Assembly (NCBI GenBank): GCA_012719415.1
Contig: JAAYAK010000032.1
Location: 1 to 32,895 of the forward strand
DNA length: 32,895 bases
Reading direction: 5' to 3'
DNA from: Syntrophorhabdus sp.
GTDB taxonomy: Bacteria > Desulfobacterota > Syntrophorhabdia > Syntrophorhabdales > Syntrophorhabdaceae
The notes beneath the pieces are model-generated. The model searched no databases. It was not told the origin of the DNA and saw only the letters and a list, made by a program, of their open reading frames with translations. Shown one piece after another: positions 16,059 through 24,149 of this stretch. Every line of letters starts with the position of its first letter. The first letter of the stretch is position 1. Made by a program: the position numbers and the translations under genes.

Positions 16059-17465
16059 TCATGACATGGGCAGTTTAATGGTGAACAGACTTCCCGCGGC
16101 GGGCCTCGATTCGACCTCGATGGTTCCCTGATGGGCCTCGGCTATCCACTTGCTGATGGACAGACCGAGACCGCTGCCGCTTTCACGTTTGCGTGACCTG
16201 TCCGCGCGGTAGAACCTGTCGAAAATGTACTTTATGTCCTCCGGCGATATGCCGGGACCGTCGTCCTCGACATTGATACAGGCAAAACCGTTCTGTTTAT
16301 GCGATGAGACCGTCACGTGCCCGCCGGGGTGTCCGTACTTGATGCCGTTCTCCACCACGTTGGTTATCATCCGGCGCAGCTTGAGTTCGTCCCCGACGAT
16401 GCGGATGTCCTCGAGGTCCCGGACGACCACTTCCACCCCTTTGTTCTCGCCGAAAAGCTTCATACTGAGACAGACATCGGCAAGAAGGTCCCTGAGGTCG
16501 ACCTTATCGAGGTTCATCCCGATGTCCTTTGTTTCGGCCTTGGAGAGTAGGAGCAGGTCGTCGATGATCCGGCTCATCCTGTCGATCTCCTCGAGATTGC
16601 TTTGCAGGGAACGCCTGTATTCGTCCGTCGTCCTTTGCTTCCTCAGGGCCAGTTCGGTCTCGCCTTTCAGGATGGTAAGCGGCGTCTTGAGCTCATGGGA
16701 AACATCGATGCTGAACTGGTTGATCCTGTGGAAGGAATCCTTGAGCCTCGAGATCATGGCGTTGAAGGTCTCCGCGAGGCGGCCAAGCTCATCCTTGCGT
16801 CCCTTCTTGATGTCGATCCGCTCATCAAGGTTGGTCGAGGATATCTTGACGGCGGCCCTGCGGATCTGGTCAACGGGCTTCATGGTCTTCTTCGCCATGA
16901 AGTAGCCGACAACTATGGTGGCGCTGATGGAGGTGATGATGCTGATGATCATGATTATGAGGAGACGCTTCATGGTGTCCTCGAACTCCTCCAGCGACGA
17001 ACCCACCTGGACGATGCTGGTGACCTTCTTGCTGTCCAGGATCGGCATCGTGATCATGCGCAGCCGGGGGCGGGCGCCCTCGAGCGTCTCGTAGACGGTC
17101 TCTCCCTTGAGGGCCCTCTCGAGGGTGACAAAGCTGACCGGCACGGCCTCGGCTTCGAGGTCGTTCAGTCTCGCGCCGATCTTACCCGAGGCGTCTATGA
17201 TCTGGATGAACTTGCCTTTCGGCTTCTTGCCGAGGGCGTTCTCGAGATAACGCTCGAAATTGCCGAAGAGGCTCTGGCCGTGGGCCTCCGTCATGGATGA
17301 GGCGAGGACCTCGGCAATCGACTTGATCTTCGTGTCGATGCTCTTCTGCAGGCTGTTCTGGAAGTATATGTAGACCCCGCTGGAGAAGGTGACGAGTATC
17401 AGGGCCAGGATGCCGCCGTACCAGAGGGTCAGTTTCCATTTGATGGGGAGGCTAAAGCTTTTCAT
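16059..17465 (-). CDS. Sensor histidine kinase
   Basis: A 468-residue inner-membrane kinase. Membrane segments at about 13-35 and 168-190 flank a periplasmic sensor of about 130 residues with no family I recognise. A HAMP linker (190-243) follows, then HisKA with phospho-acceptor His257 in DVSHELKTPLT, and the HATPase domain with the N box NVVENGIKYG, G1 DDGPGI, F box FDRFYR and G2 GSGLGLSI. All catalytic boxes are intact. It overlaps its response regulator by 14 bp and is followed by htrA, so an envelope-stress signal is a fair inference. The resemblance is to CpxA/BaeS-type kinases in arrangement only. Confidence 0.92.
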   Translation of the reverse strand: MKSFSLPIKWKLTLWYGGILALILVTFSSGVYIYFQNSLQKSIDTKIKSIAEVLASSMTEAHGQSLFGNFERYLENALGKKPKGKFIQIIDASGKIGARLNDLEAEAVPVSFVTLERALKGETVYETLEGARPRLRMITMPILDSKKVTSIVQVGSSLEEFEDTMKRLLIIMIISIITSISATIVVGYFMAKKTMKPVDQIRRAAVKISSTNLDERIDIKKGRKDELGRLAETFNAMISRLKDSFHRINQFSIDVSHELKTPLTILKGETELALRKQRTTDEYRRSLQSNLEEIDRMSRIIDDLLLLSKAETKDIGMNLDKVDLRDLLADVCLSMKLFGENKGVEVVVRDLEDIRIVGDELKLRRMITNVVENGIKYGHPGGHVTVSSHKQNGFACINVEDDGPGISPEDIKYIFDRFYRADRSRKRESGSGLGLSISKWIAEAHQGTIEVESRPAAGSLFTIKLPMS

Positions 17466-18129
17466 CTTCCTTGAGGATGTAACCGACTCCGCGGACGGTG
17501 TGGATGAACTTCCTGACCGTGAGGAGTTCCATCTTCTTGCGGAGGAAATTCACGTAGACATCGACGATGTTCGAGGAATCGTCCTGGCTCTGCCAGGCGT
17601 ATTCAGCCATCTCCTTCCTGGCGAGCGGCCTTTCGCTGTTGCGCATCATGTACTCCATGATGAGGAATTCCTTTTCCGTGAGCTCCGCCTCCTTGCCCCC
17701 TATGGAAAGTCTCCTATTGTATGGGTTGAGGATGATCTCCCGGTACTCGAGGGTGAGCGGGGCGGCCTTCCGGCTTCTTCTCAAGAGCGCCCGTATCCTG
17801 GCCAGGAGCTCTTCGAAGGAAAAAGGCTTGGTCAGATAGTCGTCGCTGCCCGTGTCGAGCCCCTTGATCACGTCCTCCTTCGTGCTCTTCGCGGTGATGA
17901 TGAGGACCGGTGTCTCGATACCCGACTCGCGCATTCGCTTGAGCACCTCGAGGCCGTCGATCTCGGGTATCATGAGATCAAGGAGGACGATGTCATAATC
18001 CCGGGTGGTAACGAGATCAAGGCCCGTCCTGCCGTCACCGGCCACGTCCACACCATACCCTTCCTCCTCGAGGCCCCTCATGACAAAATTGGCGACCTTC
18101 GATTCATCTTCCACGAGAAGAACTTTCAT
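17452..18129 (-). CDS. OmpR/PhoB-family response regulator
   Basis: A 225-residue two-domain regulator. The receiver domain (1-120) begins MKVLLVEDE with acidic pocket E7/D8, phospho-acceptor Asp51 in LLDLMIPEIDG, and conserved Lys in DYLTKPF. The C-terminal winged helix (about 128-222) has AELTEKEFLIMEYMMRN and VDVYVNFLRKKM with HTVRGVGYIL at the end. It binds DNA when phosphorylated by the kinase encoded next door. A promoter and a 12-bp palindrome lie directly before the start codon, suggesting autoregulation. There is no ribosome site in the usual place. Confidence 0.93.
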   Translation of the reverse strand: MKVLLVEDESKVANFVMRGLEEEGYGVDVAGDGRTGLDLVTTRDYDIVLLDLMIPEIDGLEVLKRMRESGIETPVLIITAKSTKEDVIKGLDTGSDDYLTKPFSFEELLARIRALLRRSRKAAPLTLEYREIILNPYNRRLSIGGKEAELTEKEFLIMEYMMRNSERPLARKEMAEYAWQSQDDSSNIVDVYVNFLRKKMELLTVRKFIHTVRGVGYILKEDEKL

Positions 18130-18136
18130 ATCCGTA

Positions 18137-18167
18137 ATACTATAGTATAAAAAGACCCATTGTACAA
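18137..18167 (-). promoter_or_regulatory. Promoter and palindrome of the two-component/htrA operon
   Basis: On the minus strand TTGTAC (18162-18167) is 17 bp from TATAGT (18139-18144). The -10 box sits inside the perfect palindrome ATACTATAGTAT (18137-18148), which could be an operator. The predicted start is within a few bases of the ATG at 18129, so the message may be leaderless. Confidence 0.45.
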
Positions 18168-18210
18168 TTCTTCCGTTTCACCGCCGCTCCCACCCCCGTC
18201 GACAGACAAT

Positions 18211-18341
18211 AAAGACCGTCTCAGGTCTCACGTTTCAGGCCTCAGGTTAAGGACCAAAGAAGAGCCTTTTCGACTGTCTCCGTCTGATTTCTTTTGGCCT
18301 GAGACCTGGGACGTGGGACGTGAGACCTGAGACCGTCTTTT
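18211..18341. repeat. Inverted tandem-unit element E8 (GGTCTCA units)
   Basis: The outer 23 bp are an almost perfect inverted repeat: 18211-18233 against 18319-18341, one mismatch by eye, starting AAAGACCGTCTCAGG on the left and AAAAGACGGTCTCAGG read inward from the right. Both arms consist of 7-nt units near GGTCTCA. The core has AAAGAAGAG and TTTCTTTT at its edges. It is located between divergent promoters rather than at gene ends. Confidence 0.85.
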
Positions 18342-18353
18342 CTCTGAATTTCT

Positions 18354-18382
18354 TTGACAAAACGGGGGTGATGCTATTAAGT
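18354..18382 (+). promoter_or_regulatory. Promoter of the speE-like gene
   Basis: A perfect TTGACA (18354-18359) is followed after 17 bp by TTAAGT (18377-18382); TATTAA at 18375-18380 is an alternative with 15 bp spacing. The leader would be about 75 nt. Confidence 0.45.
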
Positions 18383-18465
18383 ATTAGGGTTTCCGGGTGA
18401 ACAAGAAGGGGTATCGTTCCATACAAATGTCACATACGTGAAGTCATACAGGGAGGTCTACATCC

Positions 18466-20016
18466 ATGAGTCTTCTTGAGGCATATATTATCACCTTCAT
18501 TGCGAGTTTCTGTACCCTCGTGATCGAAATGGTCGCGGGACGTATCCTCGCACCTTTCGTGGGGGTTTCGATCTACACGTGGACGAGCATCATCGGTGTC
18601 ATCCTCGCCGGTATCAGCATCGGCGCCTATATCGGGGGCAAGCTCGTCGACCGCTATCCCTCCAGGAAGACCCTGGGGTGGCTCCTTTTCATATCGGGCG
18701 TCATGGCGCTGACGATCATCCCACTCACCTACGCCATCGCCGCCTACCGGTTCCCCGTCTCCCTGATGATGAGGATCTTCATGGTCACATCCATCATCTT
18801 CTTCATCCCCGGCTGCGTCCTCGGCACCATCTCGCCCGTCGTAGTGAGGCTCACCCTCAAGGACCTCGAGAACGCGGGGAATGTCATCGGGAAGATATAC
18901 GCCGTCTCGACACTGGGGGCCATCATCGGGACATTCGTCACCGGCTTCTTCCTCATCTCCTTTATGGGCACGCGGGCGATCATCCTGTCCATGGGGATCA
19001 TCCTCCTTGTCGTCGCCCTTCTGGCGGGGTCCATCTTCAGGAAGAAGACCAGCATGGCCATCTTCGTCATCATCGCGGTACCCAGTCTCTTTTTCATCAA
19101 CTCTTATCTCTATGCCATCCCGGCAAGCGGCAAGACATACCTCTACAGGGAAAGTGACTACTACACGATCAAGCTGTCGAAGACGATGAGTTCCGACCGC
19201 AAGACAGAGCTCGAGGCGATGGTCCTCGACAACCTCATTCATTCCTACGTGAACCTCAAGGACCCGAAACACATCGAGTACGAGTACGAACGTATCTATG
19301 CCGACGTCCTCACGTGGAAGTTCGCCGAAGAGACACCCTTCAAGAGTCTTACGATAGGAGGGGGCGGCTACACCTTCCCCCGGTACATGGAGATCACCTA
19401 TCCCCGGGCGAAGATCGACGTTGTCGAGATAGACCCCGAGGTGACGAAGATCGTCTACGACCATCTCGGCCTGCCGAAGGACACGAAGATAGCGAGCTAC
19501 AACACCGACGGCAGATGGTTCGTCATGAACTGCAAGGAGAAATACGACCTCGTCTTCACCGATGCCTACAACGACATCTCCATACCCTACCACCTGACGA
19601 CGAAGGAGTTCCTCCAGCAGATACACGACATCATGAATCCCGGGGCGATCCTCATGTCCAACATCATCGACAACTTCCAGAAGGGGCTTTTCCTTCCTTC
19701 CTATATCAAGACCCTAAGACAGGTCTTCGGGGAGAAAAACGTCTATCTCATCTCCGTGAGCCCGAGTTTCAGGAAGGTCCGGATCAGCACCTTCATCGTC
19801 ATCGCCGGAAAGGGAAATTTCGACATAGCGAGCTTCCAGTCCTTCATTGAGCACCGCCTGGGCTCCCGGGCCACATCCTCCATTGTGCCCGAAGACCTCA
19901 TGGACGAGTTCATAAACAGGAAAGATGCCATCGTCATCCACGACGACCACGCCCCCATCGACAACCTGGTGGCCCCCGTCTTCGAGGAAAGGTTCGGGTA
20001 CAATAGAAAGAACTAA
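18466..20016 (+). CDS. Membrane-fused spermidine-synthase-like protein
   Basis: A 516-residue fusion. The N-terminal half (1-220) has seven or so membrane segments with an MFS-like repeat (IEMVAGRILAPFVGVSIYTWTS, GGKLVDRYPSRKTLG). The C-terminal half (about 230-500) is a spermidine-synthase-type Rossmann methyltransferase fold: TIGGGGYTFPRYMEITYP, VVEIDPEVTKIVYDHLGL, YDLVFTDAYNDISIPYHLTTKEFLQQI. This fused family is widespread and its substrate is mostly unknown. The usual DSTDPxGP segment of true SpeE reads TDAYNDISIPYHL here, so polyamine synthesis should not be assumed. The start ATG has GGGAGG upstream. It ends next to element E9. Confidence 0.82.
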   Translation: MSLLEAYIITFIASFCTLVIEMVAGRILAPFVGVSIYTWTSIIGVILAGISIGAYIGGKLVDRYPSRKTLGWLLFISGVMALTIIPLTYAIAAYRFPVSLMMRIFMVTSIIFFIPGCVLGTISPVVVRLTLKDLENAGNVIGKIYAVSTLGAIIGTFVTGFFLISFMGTRAIILSMGIILLVVALLAGSIFRKKTSMAIFVIIAVPSLFFINSYLYAIPASGKTYLYRESDYYTIKLSKTMSSDRKTELEAMVLDNLIHSYVNLKDPKHIEYEYERIYADVLTWKFAEETPFKSLTIGGGGYTFPRYMEITYPRAKIDVVEIDPEVTKIVYDHLGLPKDTKIASYNTDGRWFVMNCKEKYDLVFTDAYNDISIPYHLTTKEFLQQIHDIMNPGAILMSNIIDNFQKGLFLPSYIKTLRQVFGEKNVYLISVSPSFRKVRISTFIVIAGKGNFDIASFQSFIEHRLGSRATSSIVPEDLMDEFINRKDAIVIHDDHAPIDNLVAPVFEERFGYNRKN

Positions 20017-20017
20017 G

Positions 20018-20138
20018 AAAGACTGTTTTAAGTTTTAGGCAAAAGACAAATGAAAAGTGGTGGGATGCGCCGGTATCCCCCGGAAACCCCCGGGTTCTTG
20101 CTGCTTTTAACCTAAAACCTAAAACTTAAAACGGGCTT
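20018..20138. repeat. Inverted tandem-unit element E9 (TTTTAAG/TTTTAGG units)
   Basis: The left end AAAGACTGTTTTAAG begins two bases after the speE-like stop codon (left arm 20018-20039). The right arm (20104-20138) is inverted CCTAAAA/CTTAAAA units. The unit is the same as in E5, 8 kb away. The core contains GGTATCCCCCGG and CCCCCGGG blocks. The tRNA-Gly gene follows. Confidence 0.75.
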
Positions 20139-20184
20139 CAACACCTCCTTTTCCTTTGCTTTCTTCCCTATTTTCTTTTAGAAT

Positions 20185-20190
20185 TATACT
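20185..20190 (+). promoter_or_regulatory. Possible -10 box for tRNA-Gly
   Basis: TATACT sits 6 bp before the tRNA 5' end in a T-rich stretch. No good -35 box is seen at 16-18 bp, so the call is weak. Confidence 0.25.
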
Positions 20191-20195
20191 TCGGT

Positions 20196-20271
20196 GCGGG
20201 CGTAACTCAGTTGGTAGAGTGCAAGCTTCCCAAGCTTGATGCCGCGGGTTCGAGCCCCGTCGCCCGCTCCA
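20196..20271 (+). tRNA. tRNA-Gly (anticodon CCC)
   Basis: A 76-nt cloverleaf. The 7-bp acceptor GCGGGCG pairs with CGCCCGC, and the 3' CCA is encoded (20269-20271). The anticodon stem CAAGC/GCTTG encloses the loop TTCCCAA, anticodon CCC, reading GGG. The T arm has GGTTCGAGCC. Flanked by repeat elements E9 and E10. Confidence 0.95.
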
Positions 20272-20273
20272 AT

Positions 20274-20410
20274 TGAAAACAATGCCCAATTTACCAATAA
20301 CCAATTGAACAAAGGGAGGGGCGCAACGGACTGCCTGTATCGTTTTCCTGGTTCTTGGTCATTGTCTGTTTCTCTGGTTATTGGGATTTGGTTCTTGGTC
20401 ATTGTCTTTT
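20274..20410. repeat. Inverted element E10 (TTGGTCATTG-type)
   Basis: The left arm (20274-20310) reads AAAACAATGCCCAATTT followed by ACCAATAACC. The right arm (20346-20410), read inward on the minus strand, gives AAAAGACAATGACCAAG then CCCAATAACC. Inside the right arm a 19-bp word starting TGGTTCTTGG is perfectly repeated at 20349-20367 and 20389-20407. It lies directly after tRNA-Gly and has the same layout as the other intergenic elements, but a different unit. Confidence 0.65.
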
Positions 20411-20480
20411 CCTCCCTCGTTGACATTCTGTCCTTCCCCCAGTTATTCTTGCGGATGAACCGTGCGGGCGTCATCGAAGC

Positions 20481-21236
20481 GTGGGCTTGTTTCCGGGTGG
20501 TCCTGTGAAGCGCGGCGACCAGGCGAAGGGCAAACCACCGGGGCTCAAAGCTTTCCTGATAAAAGCCGCTCTCGTCGTGGCGGTGGGTCTCATTGCGATC
20601 TTCCGCCCTGATATCCCCCCGGCCGTCTTCACCTTTTCACTCATCGGTCCCGTGAAGGTGTACCATGTCTTCTGGGCACTGGCTGTATCCATACTCGTTA
20701 AGAGAATGATCCCCCGCTTCAACAAGAAGATCTCTTCGCGCAAGATATTCGGCCGGTTCTACCGGCAGGCCGAGAATATCACACCGAAAAGGGATGAACA
20801 GCTCCGCTCCCTGAAGGCGAGGACAGACAGGGGAGCGGTGAGATCGGCATTCTACTGGCTGCTGCTCGTCGGGGATATGGCGCTGTGGCGGCTGGTCGGC
20901 ATGCTCAGCGACACGTGGATCTATATCATCGTCCTCTTCTTCGTCTTCATGGACCAGTTCTGCGTCACCGTCTTCTGTCCCTTCAGGTGGCTCGCCGGCG
21001 GCAAGTGCTGCAGCACCTGCCGCATCAACAACTGGGGCTACCTCATGGCCTTCTCGCCCCTTATCTTCATACCGTCCTTCTGGACGTGGTCGATCGTCGC
21101 CCTTTCCATCATCATCGCCATTCAATGGGAGTACCTCTATCACAGGTTCCCTGAACGGTTCTATGAGACCCACAATGCCGCGCTGATGTGCAGGAACTGC
21201 ACCGTGGAGTGCACGGGTCACAGAAAATTACGTTGA
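20481..21236 (+). CDS. Cysteine-rich polytopic membrane protein, unknown function
   Basis: I do not recognise this family. The protein has up to 251 residues and about five membrane segments. Two cytoplasmic-looking cysteine groups stand out: FCVTVFCPFRWLAGGKCCST followed by CRINNWG (about residues 155-185) and MCRNCTVECTGH at the C-terminus. Such spacing could bind a metal or Fe-S cluster, or take part in thiol exchange. trxB begins 86 bp downstream, which fits a redox role but does not prove it. The start is uncertain: GTG 20481 has no ribosome site; GTG 20505, in frame, has GGGTGG upstream. Confidence 0.6.
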   Translation: MGLFPGGPVKRGDQAKGKPPGLKAFLIKAALVVAVGLIAIFRPDIPPAVFTFSLIGPVKVYHVFWALAVSILVKRMIPRFNKKISSRKIFGRFYRQAENITPKRDEQLRSLKARTDRGAVRSAFYWLLLVGDMALWRLVGMLSDTWIYIIVLFFVFMDQFCVTVFCPFRWLAGGKCCSTCRINNWGYLMAFSPLIFIPSFWTWSIVALSIIIAIQWEYLYHRFPERFYETHNAALMCRNCTVECTGHRKLR

Positions 21237-21274
21237 ATATTGCGGGGGGATTCCTTACAATGAGAGACACGGCA

Positions 21275-21296
21275 GGCGACCTCTTGTGAGGTCGCC
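21275..21296 (+). terminator. Strong hairpin between membrane protein gene and trxB
   Basis: GGCGACCTC, loop TTGT, GAGGTCGCC: a perfect 9-bp stem, 38 bp after the stop codon. The following sequence has only a short CCTTTC run, so it may be an inefficient terminator or a processing/attenuation site before trxB (ATG 21323, GGGAGG at 21309-21314). Confidence 0.45.
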
Positions 21297-21322
21297 GCGG
21301 TCCTTTCGGGAGGTTTTCGGAC

Positions 21323-22252
21323 ATGTCGGAGCAGTATGAAGCGATCATCATCGGCGGCGGACCCGCGGGGCTTACCGCCGGCCTCTATCTCATGCGGGGC
21401 GGGATAAAGGCCGTCCTCCTCGAGAAGGTCCTCCCCGGTGGGGCTCCTCTCAACACGGGAAGCATCGAGAACTATCCGGGGTTTCCCGAGGGCATATCGG
21501 GCAGGGAGCTGATGGAAAGGTTCGCCGCCCACGCGAAGGCCTTCGGTCTTCCCGTCAGGGAGTTCGCCGAGGTCCAGAGCGTCACGCGCGAGGGAGGACT
21601 CTTCACCGTGATGGTGGACGACGGAGCCCTCACGGCCCGGGGAGTCATCGCCGCCAGCGGCACCGAACCCGTCAGGATGGGGATCCCCGGCGAGAACGAG
21701 TTCGTGGGCAGGGGCATCTCCTATTGCGCCACCTGCGACGGCATGTTCTTCCGGGACCTCGATGTGGCCGTCATCGGGGGCGGCGATTCGGCCATTGAGG
21801 AGGCCCTGTCCCTCGCCAACATCGTGCGGAAGGTGTACGTGGTCCATCGCAGGGACACGTTGAGAGCGCAGAAGATACTGCAGGAGCGCGCCTTTCGGAA
21901 CCCGAAGATGGAATTCCTTTGGAACAGGCGTCCCGCCGAGATCGCTGGCAGTCAGCAGGTGGAACGCCTTGTCATCGAGGACACGAAGACGGGCCGCCGC
22001 GAAGACCTGCCGGTGAGCGGCGTTTTTGTCTACGTCGGCAGCCGGGCCAATACCGGTTTCCTCGGGGATCTTGTCGAACGCGACCCGGCGGGATTCATCA
22101 TAACCGACGAAGGGCTCGCCACGGCCACACCCGGGCTGTACGCTGCGGGAGACATCCGGAAGAAGACGCTCCGGCAGGTCTCCACGGCTGTCGGCGACGG
22201 TGCGACCGCGGCTGTCGGCCTGGAAAGGTATATTCTTGGCGCACAGCAGTAG
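21323..22252 (+). CDS. trxB: Thioredoxin reductase (thioredoxin-disulfide reductase)
   Basis: A 309-residue low-molecular-weight flavoprotein. FAD site IIGGGPAGLTAGLYL (9-23), NAD(P)H site VIGGGDSAIEEALSLA, redox-active Cys135 and Cys138 in YCATCDG, and the C-terminal FAD contact GLYAAGDIRKKTLRQVSTAVGDG. It reduces thioredoxin in the cytoplasm. The usual VHRRD after the NAD(P) site is present (VVHRRDTLRAQ), so NADPH use is plausible. Its end overlaps the next gene by 17 bp, indicating an operon that continues through rph and rdgB. Confidence 0.93.
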   Translation: MSEQYEAIIIGGGPAGLTAGLYLMRGGIKAVLLEKVLPGGAPLNTGSIENYPGFPEGISGRELMERFAAHAKAFGLPVREFAEVQSVTREGGLFTVMVDDGALTARGVIAASGTEPVRMGIPGENEFVGRGISYCATCDGMFFRDLDVAVIGGGDSAIEEALSLANIVRKVYVVHRRDTLRAQKILQERAFRNPKMEFLWNRRPAEIAGSQQVERLVIEDTKTGRREDLPVSGVFVYVGSRANTGFLGDLVERDPAGFIITDEGLATATPGLYAAGDIRKKTLRQVSTAVGDGATAAVGLERYILGAQQ

Positions 22253-22883
22253 ACCCCTCATTTCATCGGGATCGGAAAGGAGCTCATTCCCGACGGGCGG
22301 ACTTGTCTTATGTCTCGTGGGCCTCCTTCTCCTTGCGGCTGTGCAGCCCCTCTGTGCGGCGGAGCACATCGTCCTTTCGCGGGCGGGCGCCGGCAGCGAC
22401 GCCATGTGGAACGATTTCAGGAAATACCTGACGGACAAGGGCTTCACAATGAGCATCCACGAAACCCCCGCTTCGATGGAAAAACAGGTCGAGACCGCGA
22501 ACAGGGTCAACAAGGAAAAGGCCCTCTTCATGCTCGCCGTCGAACTCGTGCCGTCGGACCGCACCGACGCCTTCATCGCGGTGAGCAGCGCGAAGAAAGG
22601 CAAGGGCCTCATATTGAATGTGGACGAGGTACCGGGATCGCACGCCGCCCGGTCGGGAGAACTGGCATCGTCCATTGCGTCGGCGTTCCAGAGGAAGGTG
22701 AAGGCGATCCCCCTTTTCATGTTCCTCGGGGTAGACATGCCGGGTGTCTTCGTAAGGCTCGAAGTGGAGAAGACCCGGCCCGCCGGCGCCTTCGGCAGGC
22801 TCCACGAAGGTTTGCTCAATTACATGAAAAGAGGTAAAGATGAGAGAGAACGCAAGGGCGAGCGACGAGATCCGGCACCTTAA
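22236..22883 (+). CDS. Exported amidase_3-like protein lacking zinc ligands
   Basis: A predicted 215-residue protein. The TTG start at 22236 (GGAAAGG upstream) gives a signal peptide with hydrophobic core [14 protein letters not shown] and likely cleavage after LCAA. The mature part resembles N-acetylmuramoyl-L-alanine amidases (amidase_3) in order: [45 protein letters not shown], then [20 protein letters not shown]. The normal zinc and catalytic residues are not seen: GHGG is replaced by RAGAG, SIHAN by AVELV, VExGFLSN by VRLEVEK. It may be an inactive peptidoglycan-binding relative. The fold call is by eye only. It overlaps rph by 44 bp. Confidence 0.5.
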   Translation: MAHSSRPLISSGSERSSFPTGGLVLCLVGLLLLAAVQPLCAAEHIVLSRAGAGSDAMWNDFRKYLTDKGFTMSIHETPASMEKQVETANRVNKEKALFMLAVELVPSDRTDAFIAVSSAKKGKGLILNVDEVPGSHAARSGELASSIASAFQRKVKAIPLFMFLGVDMPGVFVRLEVEKTRPAGAFGRLHEGLLNYMKRGKDERERKGERRDPAP

Positions 22884-23568
22884 GATAGAGAAAAGCTTCC
22901 TCAGGTATCCCGAGGGCTCCGTGCTCGTCGAAATGGGGGCCACGAAGGTCATCTGCGGGGTCAGCGTCGAGGAAAAGGTCCCCCCCTTTCTAAAGAACAG
23001 CGGGAAGGGGTGGCTCACCGCCGAGTATTCCATGCTCCCCCGCGCTACACACAACAGATCGATGCGGGAATCCGTCTCGGGACGCATAGGAGGCAGGACC
23101 CATGAGATACAGCGCCTGATCGGACGGGCCCTTCGCGCGATAGTCAATCTCGACATCATCGGTGAGAGGACCATATGGGTCGACTGCGATGTCATCCAGG
23201 CCGACGGAGGAACGAGGACCGCGAGCATCACCGGAGGCTACGTCGCCCTCGTGGAGGCCCTGTGGGGAATGAAACGGCGGGGCATTATCGACAAGATCCC
23301 CCTGCGCGACAGCGTGGCAGCCATAAGCGTTGGCATCGTCGGCGGGAACATCGCCCTCGACCTGTCCTACGAGGAAGACTCGAGGGCGGAGGTGGACATG
23401 AACTTCGTCATGACGGGCAAGGGACAGCTTATCGAGGTGCAGGGCACGGCGGAGAAGAAGCCTTTCACGAAGGAACAGTTCGACGTCATGTACCAGTACG
23501 CGCTGAAGGGCATAGGCGAGATAACGAGGCAGCAGAAGACAACCCTGGGCCCCCTCTTCCCCGCATGA
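22840..23568 (+). CDS. rph: Ribonuclease PH
   Basis: A 242-residue phosphorolytic 3'-5' exoribonuclease that trims tRNA 3' ends. Characteristic stretches: [75 protein letters not shown] and [20 protein letters not shown]. Full length. AGAGGTAAAG precedes the ATG at 22840, inside the previous gene. The stop overlaps the rdgB start in ATGA, so the two are coupled; rph-rdgB pairs are common. Confidence 0.95.
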   Translation: MRENARASDEIRHLKIEKSFLRYPEGSVLVEMGATKVICGVSVEEKVPPFLKNSGKGWLTAEYSMLPRATHNRSMRESVSGRIGGRTHEIQRLIGRALRAIVNLDIIGERTIWVDCDVIQADGGTRTASITGGYVALVEALWGMKRRGIIDKIPLRDSVAAISVGIVGGNIALDLSYEEDSRAEVDMNFVMTGKGQLIEVQGTAEKKPFTKEQFDVMYQYALKGIGEITRQQKTTLGPLFPA

Positions 23569-24149
23569 CGGACGTCGTCATAGCCACCACGAACAGGGGC
23601 AAGTTCGGAGAGATCCGGCGCCTCATATCGGCACAATTCGACAACATCCACTCCCTCCTCGATTTTGATGAAACCGTGATCGTCGACGAAGACAGCCCCC
23701 ATTATGCCGAGAACGCCATGAAAAAGGCGAGGAAGGTGGGGAACCATTTCGGTATGCCCGCCCTCGCCGACGACTCGGGGCTCGAGGTGGCCGCACTCGG
23801 CGGGAGGCCGGGAATCCATTCCTCCCGGTACGGGACTAACGACGAGGAACGCATACAGCGCCTCCTCGGCGAGCTTGAGGGCGTCCCCTGGGAAGAGCGC
23901 AAGGCAACCTTCAAGGCCTACGTGGCCCTCTACCTGCCGCAAAAAGACCGCTGCTACCTTTTCTATGGCGAACTCAAAGGATACATCGGCTTCGAGGAGC
24001 ACGGCTCCGGCGGTTTCGGGTACGACCCCGTCTTCTACTCCCCGGAACTGGGCAGATATCTCGCCGAACTCTCCACGGAAGAAAAGAACGCCTTAAGCCA
24101 CCGGGGAAGGGCAATAGCGGCACTGAAAAGATTCATAGGGAACAAGTGA
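23565..24149 (+). CDS. rdgB: XTP/dITP pyrophosphatase (HAM1/RdgB family)
   Basis: A 194-residue house-cleaning nucleotide pyrophosphatase removing inosine/xanthosine triphosphates. Motifs: [13 protein letters not shown] (substrate loop near residue 8), [64 protein letters not shown] and [12 protein letters not shown]. The ATG at 23565 overlaps the rph stop; upstream extension of the same frame has no family similarity. The TGA stop is followed at once by the GGGATAGGACC start of element E11. Confidence 0.95.
   Translation: MTDVVIATTNRGKFGEIRRLISAQFDNIHSLLDFDETVIVDEDSPHYAENAMKKARKVGNHFGMPALADDSGLEVAALGGRPGIHSSRYGTNDEERIQRLLGELEGVPWEERKATFKAYVALYLPQKDRCYLFYGELKGYIGFEEHGSGGFGYDPVFYSPELGRYLAELSTEEKNALSHRGRAIAALKRFIGNK

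Larger units (their letters stand above)
18130..18465. other. Divergent intergenic region, two-component operon / speE-like gene
   Basis: These 336 bp hold no gene. In order they contain the promoter of the response regulator operon (18137-18167), repeat element E8 (18211-18341), and a promoter for the plus-strand gene (18354-18382). The rest is an untranslated leader with GGGAGG at 18451-18456, spaced 9 nt from the ATG. Confidence 0.6.
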
